The notes: generated from the letters alone by a model not told the origin. Positions 50,026-58,712 are shown, counted from the first letter of the stretch. The stretch: 64,000 bases of DNA from Terrimonas rubra (GCF_042686025.1 NZ_JBHUOZ010000003.1:1860001-1924000); one strand, 5' to 3'. Numbers and translations: made by a program.

Positions 50026-50562
50026 ATGTTACCAGGTCAACATGAACCATACCAAAGATTAATTAATAGTATTCAGCAAACCGAGGCCAGGTTAAACGAA
50101 GATGCCCCGATCCTGGATGAGAAAATCGACATAAATAGCCCGGACTGGGAACAACTGGCAATGCGCAAAATGGAGATCTTTGGCGAAAGAAATAAACCTC
50201 ATATACTTAATTGCGCCAACTTACTGGCAAAGGAATTTCCGCTCATCGGGAACAAGCAGGCAAGGGATTACATCCTGCAGGAGATCCGCCAAACAACAAT
50301 TTTAAAAAACCACCTGACAATATACACCCATTGCAACACGGAGGTAAATTTCAGCAAGACAGTTACGCTCTTTATACTTACCGACCTGGGCGTCGATAGC
50401 AGGGATTGGATACTGGCACTTAAAGATTGTACCAAAGAAGCATTCCAAAACAATATAGATGTGAAAAAAATCCTGTCAACACTTTTATTCCTGGCCAATG
50501 ATGCTGATCATCATGGTATGGGTTCTGCAAAAGACTTTATCCGTGATATGATCCGGGAATAA
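50026..50562 (+). CDS. Hypothetical helical protein, last gene of the array
   Basis: 178 residues, not recognised. All-helical in pattern, perhaps HEAT-like (PHILNCANLLAKEFPLIGNK; RDYILQEIRQTTILKNHLTI; ILSTLLFLANDADHHGMGSA). Mildly acidic and without a signal. One base after the Imm74-like gene, then a 140-base non-coding stretch ends the array. Confidence 0.55.
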   Translation: MLPGQHEPYQRLINSIQQTEARLNEDAPILDEKIDINSPDWEQLAMRKMEIFGERNKPHILNCANLLAKEFPLIGNKQARDYILQEIRQTTILKNHLTIYTHCNTEVNFSKTVTLFILTDLGVDSRDWILALKDCTKEAFQNNIDVKKILSTLLFLANDADHHGMGSAKDFIRDMIRE

Positions 50563-50640
50563 GAATAAAATAACTGCAACAGAGAACCTTTTTCGATACT
50601 GGTTTAAAAGCTGGACTATTTATAAAAGGAGCAATCATTA

Positions 50641-50700
50641 TCTCATTTTCAAATTATCTGATTACCAAATTACCTAATTCTCTCTCTTCTGTTTATTTTT
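50641..50700. repeat. Degenerate short-period repeat (CAAATTATCTGATTA type)
   Basis: TCATTTTCAAATTATCTGAT, TACCAAATTACCTAATT units in the gap before the CPBP gene; the same phrase style occurs at 58660-58712. Confidence 0.55.
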
Positions 50701-50705
50701 AACAC

Positions 50706-51626
50706 ATGAAGCAGATTTTCGGGTACATTGGTCAGTATGCCAGGAGTTTACATATAGCCAGTTTTATTACCTGCACCGTACTGTTAGGCATTGCCGTTTT
50801 TTTAAATTACCATGCTGGTATCGACCGGTTTATTGCCAGGCAATCATCCGTAATCACTGCTTTTTTTTACCGGTATATACTATCCCTGGCCGCCTTTGCC
50901 CTGCCCTACCTGATCATTGCCCTATGGCAAAAACAATCCTTTTTACGAAAGCCGAAATTCCTGGTATTATTATTCATTGCCCCTGCCATCTTTGCCTTTA
51001 AAATGGAATGGGTAACATTCACGCATATTACAGACAACCTGTTTTATAACCGTTACTGGAACCAGGTATTATACTGGCCGGTGTTGTTATTATTTATCAT
51101 TGCCTGTTTATTTATAGTCTGGAAATCGGGACTGGTAAGGGATACACAAAATTTTTATGGTATTAAGACAAGGGAGATGAACTGGAAGCCCTATATCCTG
51201 ATGTTGCTGATCATGCTCCCGCTGATCACCTGGGCATCTTTTCAACCCGATTTTTTACATACCTATCCCAAAATAAAAATGATCGCCGGTATTGAGGGCG
51301 TAGCGCAATTAAGCTGGTGGCAGAAATTATTATTTGAGCTGTCCTATGGCAGTGATTTTATCAGTATTGAACTTTTTTTCCGGGGTTTTCTCATCCTGGC
51401 TTTTATGAAATGGGCCGGGCCGAATGCCATTATTCCCATGGCCTGCTTTTATTGTACCATTCATTTTGGCAAACCCATGGCCGAATGTATCAGTTCCTAT
51501 TTTGGAGGTTTATTATTAGGCATCATTGTGTTTAATACACGCTCGGTTTTAGGCGGTTTACTGGTGCATGTGGGTATTGCCTGGCTGATGGAACTGGGAG
51601 GGTATTGGGGGTTGATGAGGATGTAG
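50706..51626 (+). CDS. CPBP-family intramembrane protein (Abi-like), first Glu absent
   Basis: 306 residues with about eight membrane segments. The CPBP/Rce1-like motifs are ISIELFFRGFLI (motif 1), FYCTIHFGKPM (motif 2, His) and GGLLVHVGIAWLM (motif 3, His). Motif 1 normally reads EExxxR; here the first Glu is Ile, leaving one Glu, so activity is uncertain. Family members process CAAX-type or bacteriocin-related peptides. It stands beside the immunity array but is separated by a repeat block, so a common role is only suggested. Confidence 0.85.
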   Translation: MKQIFGYIGQYARSLHIASFITCTVLLGIAVFLNYHAGIDRFIARQSSVITAFFYRYILSLAAFALPYLIIALWQKQSFLRKPKFLVLLFIAPAIFAFKMEWVTFTHITDNLFYNRYWNQVLYWPVLLLFIIACLFIVWKSGLVRDTQNFYGIKTREMNWKPYILMLLIMLPLITWASFQPDFLHTYPKIKMIAGIEGVAQLSWWQKLLFELSYGSDFISIELFFRGFLILAFMKWAGPNAIIPMACFYCTIHFGKPMAECISSYFGGLLLGIIVFNTRSVLGGLLVHVGIAWLMELGGYWGLMRM

Positions 51627-51639
51627 GGGGAGGGATTTA

Positions 51640-51785
51640 AGATTTTTGATTTAAGATTTAAGATTTTTGAATTATGAATTATGAGTTATGAATGATGAGT
51701 TATGAATGATGAGTTATGAATGGTGAATTACGCGTTTAGCGTTAGACGTTCTGCTTTTAGCGTTTGGCCTTTAGCTTTCAGCTTT
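51640..51785. repeat. Chain of degenerate short-period repeats
   Basis: Three unit types follow in a row: GATTTAAGATTTTT (about 51637-51671), GAATTATGAGTTATGAATGA (about 51670-51730), and TTTAGCGTTAGACGTTC-like (51735-51785). The 174-base gap 51627-51800 holds nothing else. Confidence 0.7.
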
Positions 51786-51799
51786 AAGCATAAGAAAAA

Positions 51800-52166
51800 A
51801 ACTACAAGCCTGTAAGCCGGATTCTGTCGTGGGTTATCATTTATCTGTTCTCAGCATTACTGCTGGACTCAATCTGCCTACCCTCTATCGCATTGCATTG
51901 CTGCAAACATGAGCGGGTCGCTCTTACCGATAGTTTACGTGGCATTTCAGCATGCAAGGTTTACCCGCCCCGGTTGTTACCAACCAGCGCCGTGAGCTCT
52001 TACCTCACGTTTTCACCGTAACCCCTGTTTGCACAAAGGCCGTAATTTTCTGTGGCACTCTCTCTTACCATTACTGGCAGCCGGCTGTTAACCGGTACAT
52101 TACCCTATGCTGTCCGGACTTTCCTCCCTTTTGCAAGCAAAAAAGCGATAACCCGGCTTGTAGCGT
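51800..52166 (-). ncRNA. rnpB: RNase P RNA (bacterial type A)
   Basis: Catalytic RNA that matures tRNA 5' ends. On the minus strand the terminal helix P1 pairs CTACAAGCC (52155-52163) with GGCTTGTAG near the 3' end (51802-51810). The universal core segment GGAAAGTCCGGAC follows P1-P2 near the 5' end, and the 3' core ends ACAGAATCCGGCTTACAG. A run of T follows the P1 strand (about 51793-51800). Exact ends are inferred from P1 and the promoter. Confidence 0.95.
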
Positions 52167-52169
52167 CCG

Positions 52170-52177
52170 CAAAGATA
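52170..52177 (-). promoter_or_regulatory. -7 promoter element of rnpB
   Basis: TATCTTTG on the minus strand, 6 bases before P1, placing the start of the RNA near 52166. Confidence 0.65.
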
Positions 52178-52413
52178 CCTACTTCGCCGCAAATGACCCA
52201 CCCGTGATAAAAACCAGCCTTTGCTGCCATTTTTTTTCCCGCTTATCCGAAATTTTAGCTTAAATAAGCTGCTTTGCATTATCTTAGAACCAGTATCATC
52301 CAATACTACCAATACTTCTTTATCCATATGTTAACCTATATGCAACCTGCTTTGCTGCAGTAATTTTTAACCTGATTCTTTAACAAAACACTATTTTATT
52401 TAAAATTCCCGGT

Positions 52414-55140
52414 ATGAAAAATTTGACCAAGCTGTTTGCCTTTATGGCCTTACTAATGGCCGGTATCACCACCGCTGCGCAGAACAAACCAAAGTTTATT
52501 ACGGCTGTTGAGGGCTTAAAAGAATACGAATTGGATAATGGCCTGCGTATTTTATTGATACCCGATCCCAGCCAGACCAATATCGCCATCAACATTGTAT
52601 ACAAAGTAGGTTCACGTCACGAAGGGTATGGCGAAAAAGGCATGGCCCACCTGCTGGAGCATATGTTATTCAAACAATGCGAAAAGTTTGAGGACATAAA
52701 AAAAGCCATTGCCGATAAAGGCGCTTTTGCCAATGGTACTACCTGGTACGACCGCACCAATTATTATGAAGTATTATCGGCCAGCGATGAAAACCTGCGC
52801 TGGGCCATTGATATGGAGGCCGACCGTATGGTGAACTCCAAAATACTGGCTACCGAACTGGCCAAGGAGTTCAGTGTAGTAAGGAACGAGTTCGAAATTA
52901 ATGAGAACGACCCCGGCGGTGTTTTATTTGAAAGAGTGGTTTCGTCCATGTACCTCTGGCATAACTATGGCAGCAGTACCATTGGCAGCAAGGAGGATAT
53001 TGAGCGTGTTAAAGCAGAGAATTTAAAAGCATTTTATAAAAAATACTACCAGCCCGATAATGCCATTATCATGATCGCCGGTAAATTTGATGAGGCCAAG
53101 GCCCTGGATTATGTGCAACAATACTTTGGCCCTATACCCCGCCCTGCACGCGTTTTACAGCCTACCTATACGGTGGAGCCTGCCCAGGACGGACAAAGAG
53201 AGGTGCTCTTACAACGCAATGGCGATGTGCAGTACCTGATTGCGGGTTACCATACACCCCCTGCAGCAGATAACGATTTTGCCGCCAACGAAGCTTTCCT
53301 GAATATTATTACCAACAACCCTTCCGGTAAATTATACAAGGCCCTGGTAGAGAAAAAACTGGCTACCAGTGTTTCTAATTTTGTATTACCCCTGCACGAC
53401 CCGGGCTTTAGCATGTTGCAGGTTCAGATACCAAAAGATAAGAACCTGGACAGTGCCAAAGCAGCATTCTTTGAAGTAGTGAACAATATTAAAAATATTC
53501 CCATTACCGATGAGGATGTTACCAATGCAAAAAACAACCTGCTGAAACGTTTTTCCAATACCACCAATAACTCTATTGAGCTGGCTATTATGCTTACCGA
53601 AATTGTAGGCGCCGGCGACTGGCGTTTATGGTTCCACTACCGTGACCAACTGGAAAAGCTGACACCTGATCATGTAAAAGCAATAGCTGCCAGGTATTAT
53701 AAACCCAGCAACCGCACAGTGGGCTATTTCGTACCATCGGGTGTACCGGACAGGACCATTGTAAACGAAACCCCGGATATTGCCGCCCTGTTAAAAGATT
53801 ATAAAGGCAAAGAAGTTGGGGAACAGAAAGCAGCTTTTGAGGCCACTATTCCCAACATCAAAAAAAATACGGAATACGGCAAATTAGCAAACGGCGGCAA
53901 GTATGCCCTGCTGTTTAAACCTACAAAGGGTGACAAAATAAACGGTACCATTGTGTTACAGTATGGTGACGAGAACAGCCTGGCCAACAAGGAACTGGTA
54001 GCTGCCTTAACCGCCCGTATGCTGAAAAACGGCACCACTACCAAGACCAAGAAGCAAATTAAAGAAGAACTGGACAGGATAAAAACGGACATTAATTTTT
54101 ATGCTTCTGCAGGCCGGGTAAATGTTTCTATCAGCACCGACAAAGCCAATTTATCCAAAGCACTAACCCTGCTGGACGATCTGTTACATAATCCAAAATT
54201 TGATAAAGAGGAGTTTGAAAAAGAAAAACTGGCCTTACAAACACAGTACGAAAGCAATGCCCAGGAGCCTGGTCAGCTGGCATACGAAAAATTAATGCAG
54301 CTGTCTACCAAATATCCTAAGGGACATCCTTTTTATACCAATACCACCCAGGAATCACTGGCCGCACTGGCAGCTGTAAAACCGGAGGATGTAAAAAGTT
54401 TTTACAATAACTTTTATGGCGCCAATAATTCCAATAGCACTTTTGTAGGTGAAATTGACAAACCTGTTATCACGGCTGCGTTGAAGAAAACATTAGGCAA
54501 CTGGAAAAGCAAGGCCGCATTTAAAGAAATAAAACGCCAGTATTTTGATGTGAGCGGCACAAATGCCAGTGTACCGGTAACCGATAAAACCAATGCCCAG
54601 TTAATGGGAGGTATTAACCTGAACATTACCGAAAAAAGCAGCGACTACCCGGCAGTGTATATGGCCAACGAATTATTAGGTGGCGGCTCTTTCTTATCGT
54701 CACGTATACCGCAACGCCTGCGTGAAAATGAGGGCATGAGTTATGGAGCCGGCAGTTACCTGGATATTGATTATGACCAACCAGGTGGCGTATGGGGCTT
54801 GTATGCAGCATATAACCCCGATTATAAAGACCGCCTGGACTCGGCCTTAAACCAGGAAATTGATAAGGCCATCAGTGCCGGCTTTACCCAGGAAGAGCTT
54901 TCCAAATCCATTGAAAGCTGGTTAGAACAACAGCGTACTTCCTTAGGCATGAATAATGTACTGGCCGCTATCATTAACCGGTACATGCGCCAGGGCCGTA
55001 GCCTGGATGAGTATACTCAAATGGAGAACAAGATAAAAGCGCTGGAGTTAAAAGCTGTAAACGAGGCATTGAAAAAATACTTCGATAAAAAGAAACTTAT
55101 CCTCATCAACTCGGGTGACTTTAAGAAAAAAGGATTTTAA
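52414..55140 (+). CDS. M16-family (insulinase/pitrilysin-like) metallopeptidase, two-domain
   Basis: Exported zinc peptidase, 908 residues, signal peptide MKNLTKLFAFMALLMAGITTA. The inverted zinc motif is HLLEHMLF (about 79-86) with the distal Glu in EFSVVRNEFEIN about 75 residues later. The first M16 half spans about 35-470, the second about 480-900 (LLGGGSFLSSRIPQRLREN, YGAGSYLDIDY) and has the degenerate site usual in the C-terminal half. It cleaves oligopeptides in a clamshell chamber; the substrate is unknown. Single gene with its own terminator. Confidence 0.95.
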   Translation: MKNLTKLFAFMALLMAGITTAAQNKPKFITAVEGLKEYELDNGLRILLIPDPSQTNIAINIVYKVGSRHEGYGEKGMAHLLEHMLFKQCEKFEDIKKAIADKGAFANGTTWYDRTNYYEVLSASDENLRWAIDMEADRMVNSKILATELAKEFSVVRNEFEINENDPGGVLFERVVSSMYLWHNYGSSTIGSKEDIERVKAENLKAFYKKYYQPDNAIIMIAGKFDEAKALDYVQQYFGPIPRPARVLQPTYTVEPAQDGQREVLLQRNGDVQYLIAGYHTPPAADNDFAANEAFLNIITNNPSGKLYKALVEKKLATSVSNFVLPLHDPGFSMLQVQIPKDKNLDSAKAAFFEVVNNIKNIPITDEDVTNAKNNLLKRFSNTTNNSIELAIMLTEIVGAGDWRLWFHYRDQLEKLTPDHVKAIAARYYKPSNRTVGYFVPSGVPDRTIVNETPDIAALLKDYKGKEVGEQKAAFEATIPNIKKNTEYGKLANGGKYALLFKPTKGDKINGTIVLQYGDENSLANKELVAALTARMLKNGTTTKTKKQIKEELDRIKTDINFYASAGRVNVSISTDKANLSKALTLLDDLLHNPKFDKEEFEKEKLALQTQYESNAQEPGQLAYEKLMQLSTKYPKGHPFYTNTTQESLAALAAVKPEDVKSFYNNFYGANNSNSTFVGEIDKPVITAALKKTLGNWKSKAAFKEIKRQYFDVSGTNASVPVTDKTNAQLMGGINLNITEKSSDYPAVYMANELLGGGSFLSSRIPQRLRENEGMSYGAGSYLDIDYDQPGGVWGLYAAYNPDYKDRLDSALNQEIDKAISAGFTQEELSKSIESWLEQQRTSLGMNNVLAAIINRYMRQGRSLDEYTQMENKIKALELKAVNEALKKYFDKKKLILINSGDFKKKGF

Positions 55141-55162
55141 TTACTGAATCCTTTATATACTT

Positions 55163-55201
55163 CAAACCCCTTTCCAGTAAGAAAGGGGTTTGATTTTTTT
55201 G
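55163..55201 (+). terminator. Intrinsic terminator of the M16 peptidase gene
   Basis: Perfect 12-base stem CAAACCCCTTTC/GAAAGGGGTTTG with a CAGTAA loop, then ATTTTTTTG, 23 bases after the stop. Confidence 0.9.
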
Positions 55202-55229
55202 TTACCGGCTGCACCGCTTTATTCAACTA

Positions 55230-55347
55230 TGGTTGCGTCGCACACTTGTACGTCCGGTAATACTATTCAGCAAAACATAAAAGCTCATAAGCATTGGTAC
55301 TGCTGAAAGGAGCGTCGCAAGGAACGATCAGCAGTATTACTAAAGCC
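55230..55347. repeat. Dispersed GCGTCGC repeat family, full-length copy with both ends
   Basis: Left end TGGTTGCGTCGCACACTTGT (55230-55249) and right end GGAGCGTCGCAAGGAACGAT (55309-55328) face each other. Nested inverted arms GTAATACT/AGTATTAC (55257-55264 and 55333-55340) and TTCAGCA/TGCTGAA (55266-55272 and 55301-55307) lie between. The structure resembles a small palindromic or MITE-like element. No ORF. Confidence 0.7.
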
Positions 55348-55416
55348 GGCATAATAAAAAAAGGACCCTGGTCCGGTTCCTTACTATTAATTATTAACTA
55401 CTAATGATTCATTACA

Positions 55417-56313
55417 CTACTCCACATCCACCTGTTTCTTGATCAACGCACCTTCTGCCGCTTCGGGTAAAAATTTACGTTCGCTGATCAGGTACCCGTT
55501 GCCGCTTTCACAGAAATGTACCTTCAGGTTCTCAATACTGATGGGGTTGCCATCCGGTATATCGGCTATATTGGAATGTAAAATATCATGTCCGTCAATC
55601 ACCACTACCAATCCGCTGCCGATGGCCTGCATTTTATTGCCTTCGGTAATGATCATCCCGGTATCCTCGCTCAGTCCCACGCCAATACAGCCGGGGTTAG
55701 CCGCTACAGCCTGGGCCAGGCGCCCGAAACGGCCGCGCTTTTCAAAATGTGAGTCTATAATAAGCGAGTGAATAAACCCTAAGCCCGTGGTTATTTTTAC
55801 TTCGCCTTTTAAATGCGCCCTGGCGGCATTGCCTTCGTAGATCATGGTATTGCTCATGGCCATGGCGCCGGCGCTGGTGCCGGCTATAATAAAGTTTTCG
55901 TCGTTCTGGTAACGGTCTTTCATGATGCGCAAAAACTCGGTACCACCATCTGTAGCGCTCAGGCGCAACTGGTTACCACCACTGAACATCACGGCATCGC
56001 AGACTTTTATGCGTTCTAAAAAATCGGGATTGGCCGTATCGGCACGGTTGCGTATATGCATCACACCAACATTGGTGCAACCTATTTTACCAAAAGCGTC
56101 CAGGTAATTTTCACCCACTTCATAGGGGATGGTGGAAGCGGTAGTTATTACTTCAATACGTGAAGCAGGTCCGCCGGCTTCCGTTACCACACGTTTTAAT
56201 ATACCCAGTTCAAAAAAATTAAGGTTACTCCTTTGTATCTCTCCTTTTTCCAGGTCGGTGCCCTTATCCTCGGCACCACCTATTGCTATCAACTTTCCTT
56301 TAGGTGTACTCAT
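55417..56313 (-). CDS. cphB: Cyanophycinase
   Basis: Cuts cyanophycin (multi-L-arginyl-poly-L-aspartate) into beta-Asp-Arg dipeptides; serine peptidase of family S51. 298 residues. The nucleophile Ser lies in AGTSAGAMAMS (about 146), and the family context VITTASTIPYEVGENYLDAF, FSGGNQLRLSATDGG, IDSHFEKRGRFGRLAQAVA and GVGLSEDTGMII is complete. It lacks a signal peptide, so it is the intracellular form. cphA lies about 5 kb away on the same strand, with unrelated genes between. Confidence 0.96.
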   Translation of the reverse strand: MSTPKGKLIAIGGAEDKGTDLEKGEIQRSNLNFFELGILKRVVTEAGGPASRIEVITTASTIPYEVGENYLDAFGKIGCTNVGVMHIRNRADTANPDFLERIKVCDAVMFSGGNQLRLSATDGGTEFLRIMKDRYQNDENFIIAGTSAGAMAMSNTMIYEGNAARAHLKGEVKITTGLGFIHSLIIDSHFEKRGRFGRLAQAVAANPGCIGVGLSEDTGMIITEGNKMQAIGSGLVVVIDGHDILHSNIADIPDGNPISIENLKVHFCESGNGYLISERKFLPEAAEGALIKKQVDVE

Positions 56314-56336
56314 GCAATGGATTAGTTAGTAAGTGA

Positions 56337-56344
56337 CAAATGTA
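56337..56344 (-). promoter_or_regulatory. -7 promoter element of the cyanophycinase gene
   Basis: TACATTTG on the minus strand, 24 bases before ATG 56313. Confidence 0.5.
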
Positions 56345-56468
56345 AAGGAAAACCCAAAAAATGGAAAAGTTTTAATTACACAGCTGAAAACTGTTGATCA
56401 AACGCAAACCATCCGTTTTTACAAGGGAGTTTCTTCAACAGGACCATTTACAAATGAAGGGAAACTGC

Positions 56469-56476
56469 TAATTTTG
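56469..56476 (+). promoter_or_regulatory. -7 promoter element of the ABC-F gene, very close to its ATG
   Basis: TAATTTTG ends four bases before ATG 56481. A transcript from it would begin at or next to the A of the start codon, so the mRNA may be leaderless. No RBS-like sequence is seen in between. Confidence 0.45.
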
Positions 56477-56480
56477 CAGC

Positions 56481-58457
56481 ATGTTAGCAGGATTACAAAA
56501 CGTTACGTTTGAATTTGGTGCCAGGGCTATTATTGAAGATACAACATGGCATATACAACCGGGTGAAAGAATTGGTCTGATCGGGTACAACGGAACCGGG
56601 AAATCAACCCTTTTAAAGTTATTGGTAGGTCAATATACACCCTCCTCGGGTACTGTGGAGCGCAGCCGCACCACATCTATCGGTTATTTACACCAGGACC
56701 TCCTGAGTTTTGATACCAATGACAGCATTTTTGAGGTGGCCCTCTCGGCTTTTGAACGGGTAATACAACTGGAAAAGGAGATTGAAGAAATAGGCAAAGA
56801 GCTGGAACGTACCGGGGACGAAAAAATCCTGATAGAGTATACTGACAGGCTGCACGAGCTGGAAACCCTGGGTGGTTACAATATTCATCATAAAACAGAG
56901 GAGATATTACAGGGCCTGGGCTTTAGTAATGCCGACCTGCAACGCCCCTATAAAAGCTTTAGCGGTGGCTGGCGTATGCGGGTATTACTGGCAAAAATGA
57001 TCTTACAGCAGCCCGACCTCTTATTACTGGATGAGCCTACCAACCACTTAGACCTCCCCTCCATCGAATGGCTGGAAAAGTATTTGCTGCATTACCAGGG
57101 ATCGGTAGTGATCGTGAGCCACGATAAATACTTCCTGAACCGCATGGTGACCAAGATTGTGGAGCTGTACCAGCAAACCCTGCATATTTACAATGGTAAC
57201 TACGAGTTTTATGAAACTGAAAAAGCGGTAAGGCTGGATCTTCAGCAGAAAGCCTACGAGAACCAGCAGGATTATATCCGCCAGAATGAAAGACTGGTGG
57301 AACGTTTCCGGGCCAAAGCCAGCAAGGCGGCCATGGCGCAGAGTATTATGAAAAAGCTGGACAAACTGGAGCGTATCGAGGAGGCCAGTATTGAAAGGCC
57401 CAATATCCGTATCAACTTCCGGGTAGATAAAACCCCGGGGAAAGTGATTGTTGAACTGGATAAGCTGCACAAACAGTTTGGCGACAATGTAATTTTAAAT
57501 GAAGCCAAGGCCGAAATTGAACGCGGTGATAAAATTGCCCTGATCGGGGCAAACGGTAAGGGAAAATCGACCCTGTTGCGTATTATAGCCGATGTGGAGA
57601 GTTTTGAAGGTGAACGTAAATGGGGCCATAATGTGGAAGAAAGCTTTTATGCGCAGCACCAGCTGGAAGTATTAAACGTGAACAATACCATACTGGATGA
57701 AATGAAAGAATGCGGCAGCCAGATGACCGATGTGGAACTGCGTACTTTGCTGGGTTGTTTCCTGTTCAGTGGTGATGATGCCGATAAAAAAATTAAAGTA
57801 TTAAGCGGTGGTGAAAAAGCCCGTGTTGCCCTGGCCAAGACCATGGTAAGCAAGGCCAACTTCCTGATGCTGGATGAGCCTACCAACCACCTGGATATGC
57901 ATAGCTGCGACCTGCTGATCGATGCCCTGAAAAAATATGAAGGGAGCCTGATACTGGTAAGCCACGACCGTTATTTTATTTCCAAAACGGCGAATAAGAT
58001 CTGGGAGATCGTTGATAACGAGATCAAGGAATTTAAAGGCCCTTATGACGAATGGGTAGCCTGGAAAGAACGCATGGCCAAACAGCAACAGGCCGAGCAA
58101 CAGGCACAAAAAAATAAACCCGCGGTTACCGAGGCCCCGGCTAAAAAACCAGCGCCGCAACCGGCACCTGTTGCCACACCTGAACCGCAGGCAAACGCAG
58201 GTCAGCCCATTAATAAAGAGCTGAAAAAGGAGTTGCAGAAACAACAGCGTATTTTTAAACAGCTGGAAGAAAAAATTGAGCAATTACAGGCCGAAAAAAA
58301 TCAGCTGGAAAAAAGCATGAGCGACCCGGAAACCTATGCCGATAAAAGCAAGTTTTTACAAACTGAAACGGCTTACAATAATATAGCCGCCCAGCTACAG
58401 ACACTGAACAAAGAGTATGAACAAATTTTTGAGAAGATTGTAGAACTGGAAGGGTAA
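56481..58457 (+). CDS. ABC-F family ribosome-associated ATPase
   Basis: 658-residue cytoplasmic protein with two ABC modules and no membrane segment. First module: Walker A GYNGTGKST, signature SGGWRMR, Walker B LLLLDEPTNHLDL. Second: GANGKGKST, LSGGEKAR, FLMLDEPTNHLDM. A linker rich in charge joins them (about 240-320), and a Pro/Ala/Lys-rich stretch plus C-terminal coiled coil (about 575-658) follows, as in Uup/YfmR-type members. These proteins relieve stalled ribosomes or act in antibiotic resistance; the sub-group is not determined. Confidence 0.94.
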   Translation: MLAGLQNVTFEFGARAIIEDTTWHIQPGERIGLIGYNGTGKSTLLKLLVGQYTPSSGTVERSRTTSIGYLHQDLLSFDTNDSIFEVALSAFERVIQLEKEIEEIGKELERTGDEKILIEYTDRLHELETLGGYNIHHKTEEILQGLGFSNADLQRPYKSFSGGWRMRVLLAKMILQQPDLLLLDEPTNHLDLPSIEWLEKYLLHYQGSVVIVSHDKYFLNRMVTKIVELYQQTLHIYNGNYEFYETEKAVRLDLQQKAYENQQDYIRQNERLVERFRAKASKAAMAQSIMKKLDKLERIEEASIERPNIRINFRVDKTPGKVIVELDKLHKQFGDNVILNEAKAEIERGDKIALIGANGKGKSTLLRIIADVESFEGERKWGHNVEESFYAQHQLEVLNVNNTILDEMKECGSQMTDVELRTLLGCFLFSGDDADKKIKVLSGGEKARVALAKTMVSKANFLMLDEPTNHLDMHSCDLLIDALKKYEGSLILVSHDRYFISKTANKIWEIVDNEIKEFKGPYDEWVAWKERMAKQQQAEQQAQKNKPAVTEAPAKKPAPQPAPVATPEPQANAGQPINKELKKELQKQQRIFKQLEEKIEQLQAEKNQLEKSMSDPETYADKSKFLQTETAYNNIAAQLQTLNKEYEQIFEKIVELEG

Positions 58458-58473
58458 AACATATTCCCCGCTT

Positions 58474-58499
58474 AAAGCCCTCTATGGAGGGCTTTTTTA
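58474..58499 (+). terminator. Intrinsic terminator of the ABC-F gene
   Basis: Stem AAAGCCCTC/GAGGGCTTT with a four-base loop and six T residues, 16 bases after the stop. Confidence 0.88.
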
Positions 58500-58535
58500 T
58501 GCTACAGAATAAAAGTTAATGTCACTGCATAAAAG

Positions 58536-58583
58536 CAGGTTTTTCTCTGTGCCAATCTGTGAACAACCTCTGTGCAACTCCGT
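58536..58583. repeat. Degenerate short-period repeat (CTCTGTGCAA type)
   Basis: TTCTCTGTGCCAATCTGTGA, ACAACCTCTGTGCAACTCCG in a row; reverse-strand relative of the block at 30913-30962. Confidence 0.6.
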
Positions 58584-58659
58584 GGTTGATGTATGCCCTT
58601 TTATGGATAAAATACTGTCTTCAGGTCCATTTTTGTCCCCAAACCCTTACAATTTAACT

Positions 58660-58712
58660 GGCTCATTATCAAATTGTCAAATTGTGTACAGCCCAAATTG
58701 TCTAATTGCTCA
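58660..58712. repeat. Degenerate short-period repeat (CAAATTGTC type)
   Basis: TTATCAAATTGTCAAATTGT, CAAATTGTCTAATTGCTCAT units. The sucD promoter -33 TTG (58698) lies inside this repeat. Confidence 0.6.

Noticed and set aside
40693..50562. Integrative element carrying the immunity array
   Set aside because: No integrase, transposase, direct-repeat ends or tRNA junction was found at either side; transfer is only suggested by composition.
51637..51785. CRISPR-like tandem repeats
   Set aside because: Units are only 7-14 bases, drift continuously and have no constant-length spacers or cas genes nearby.
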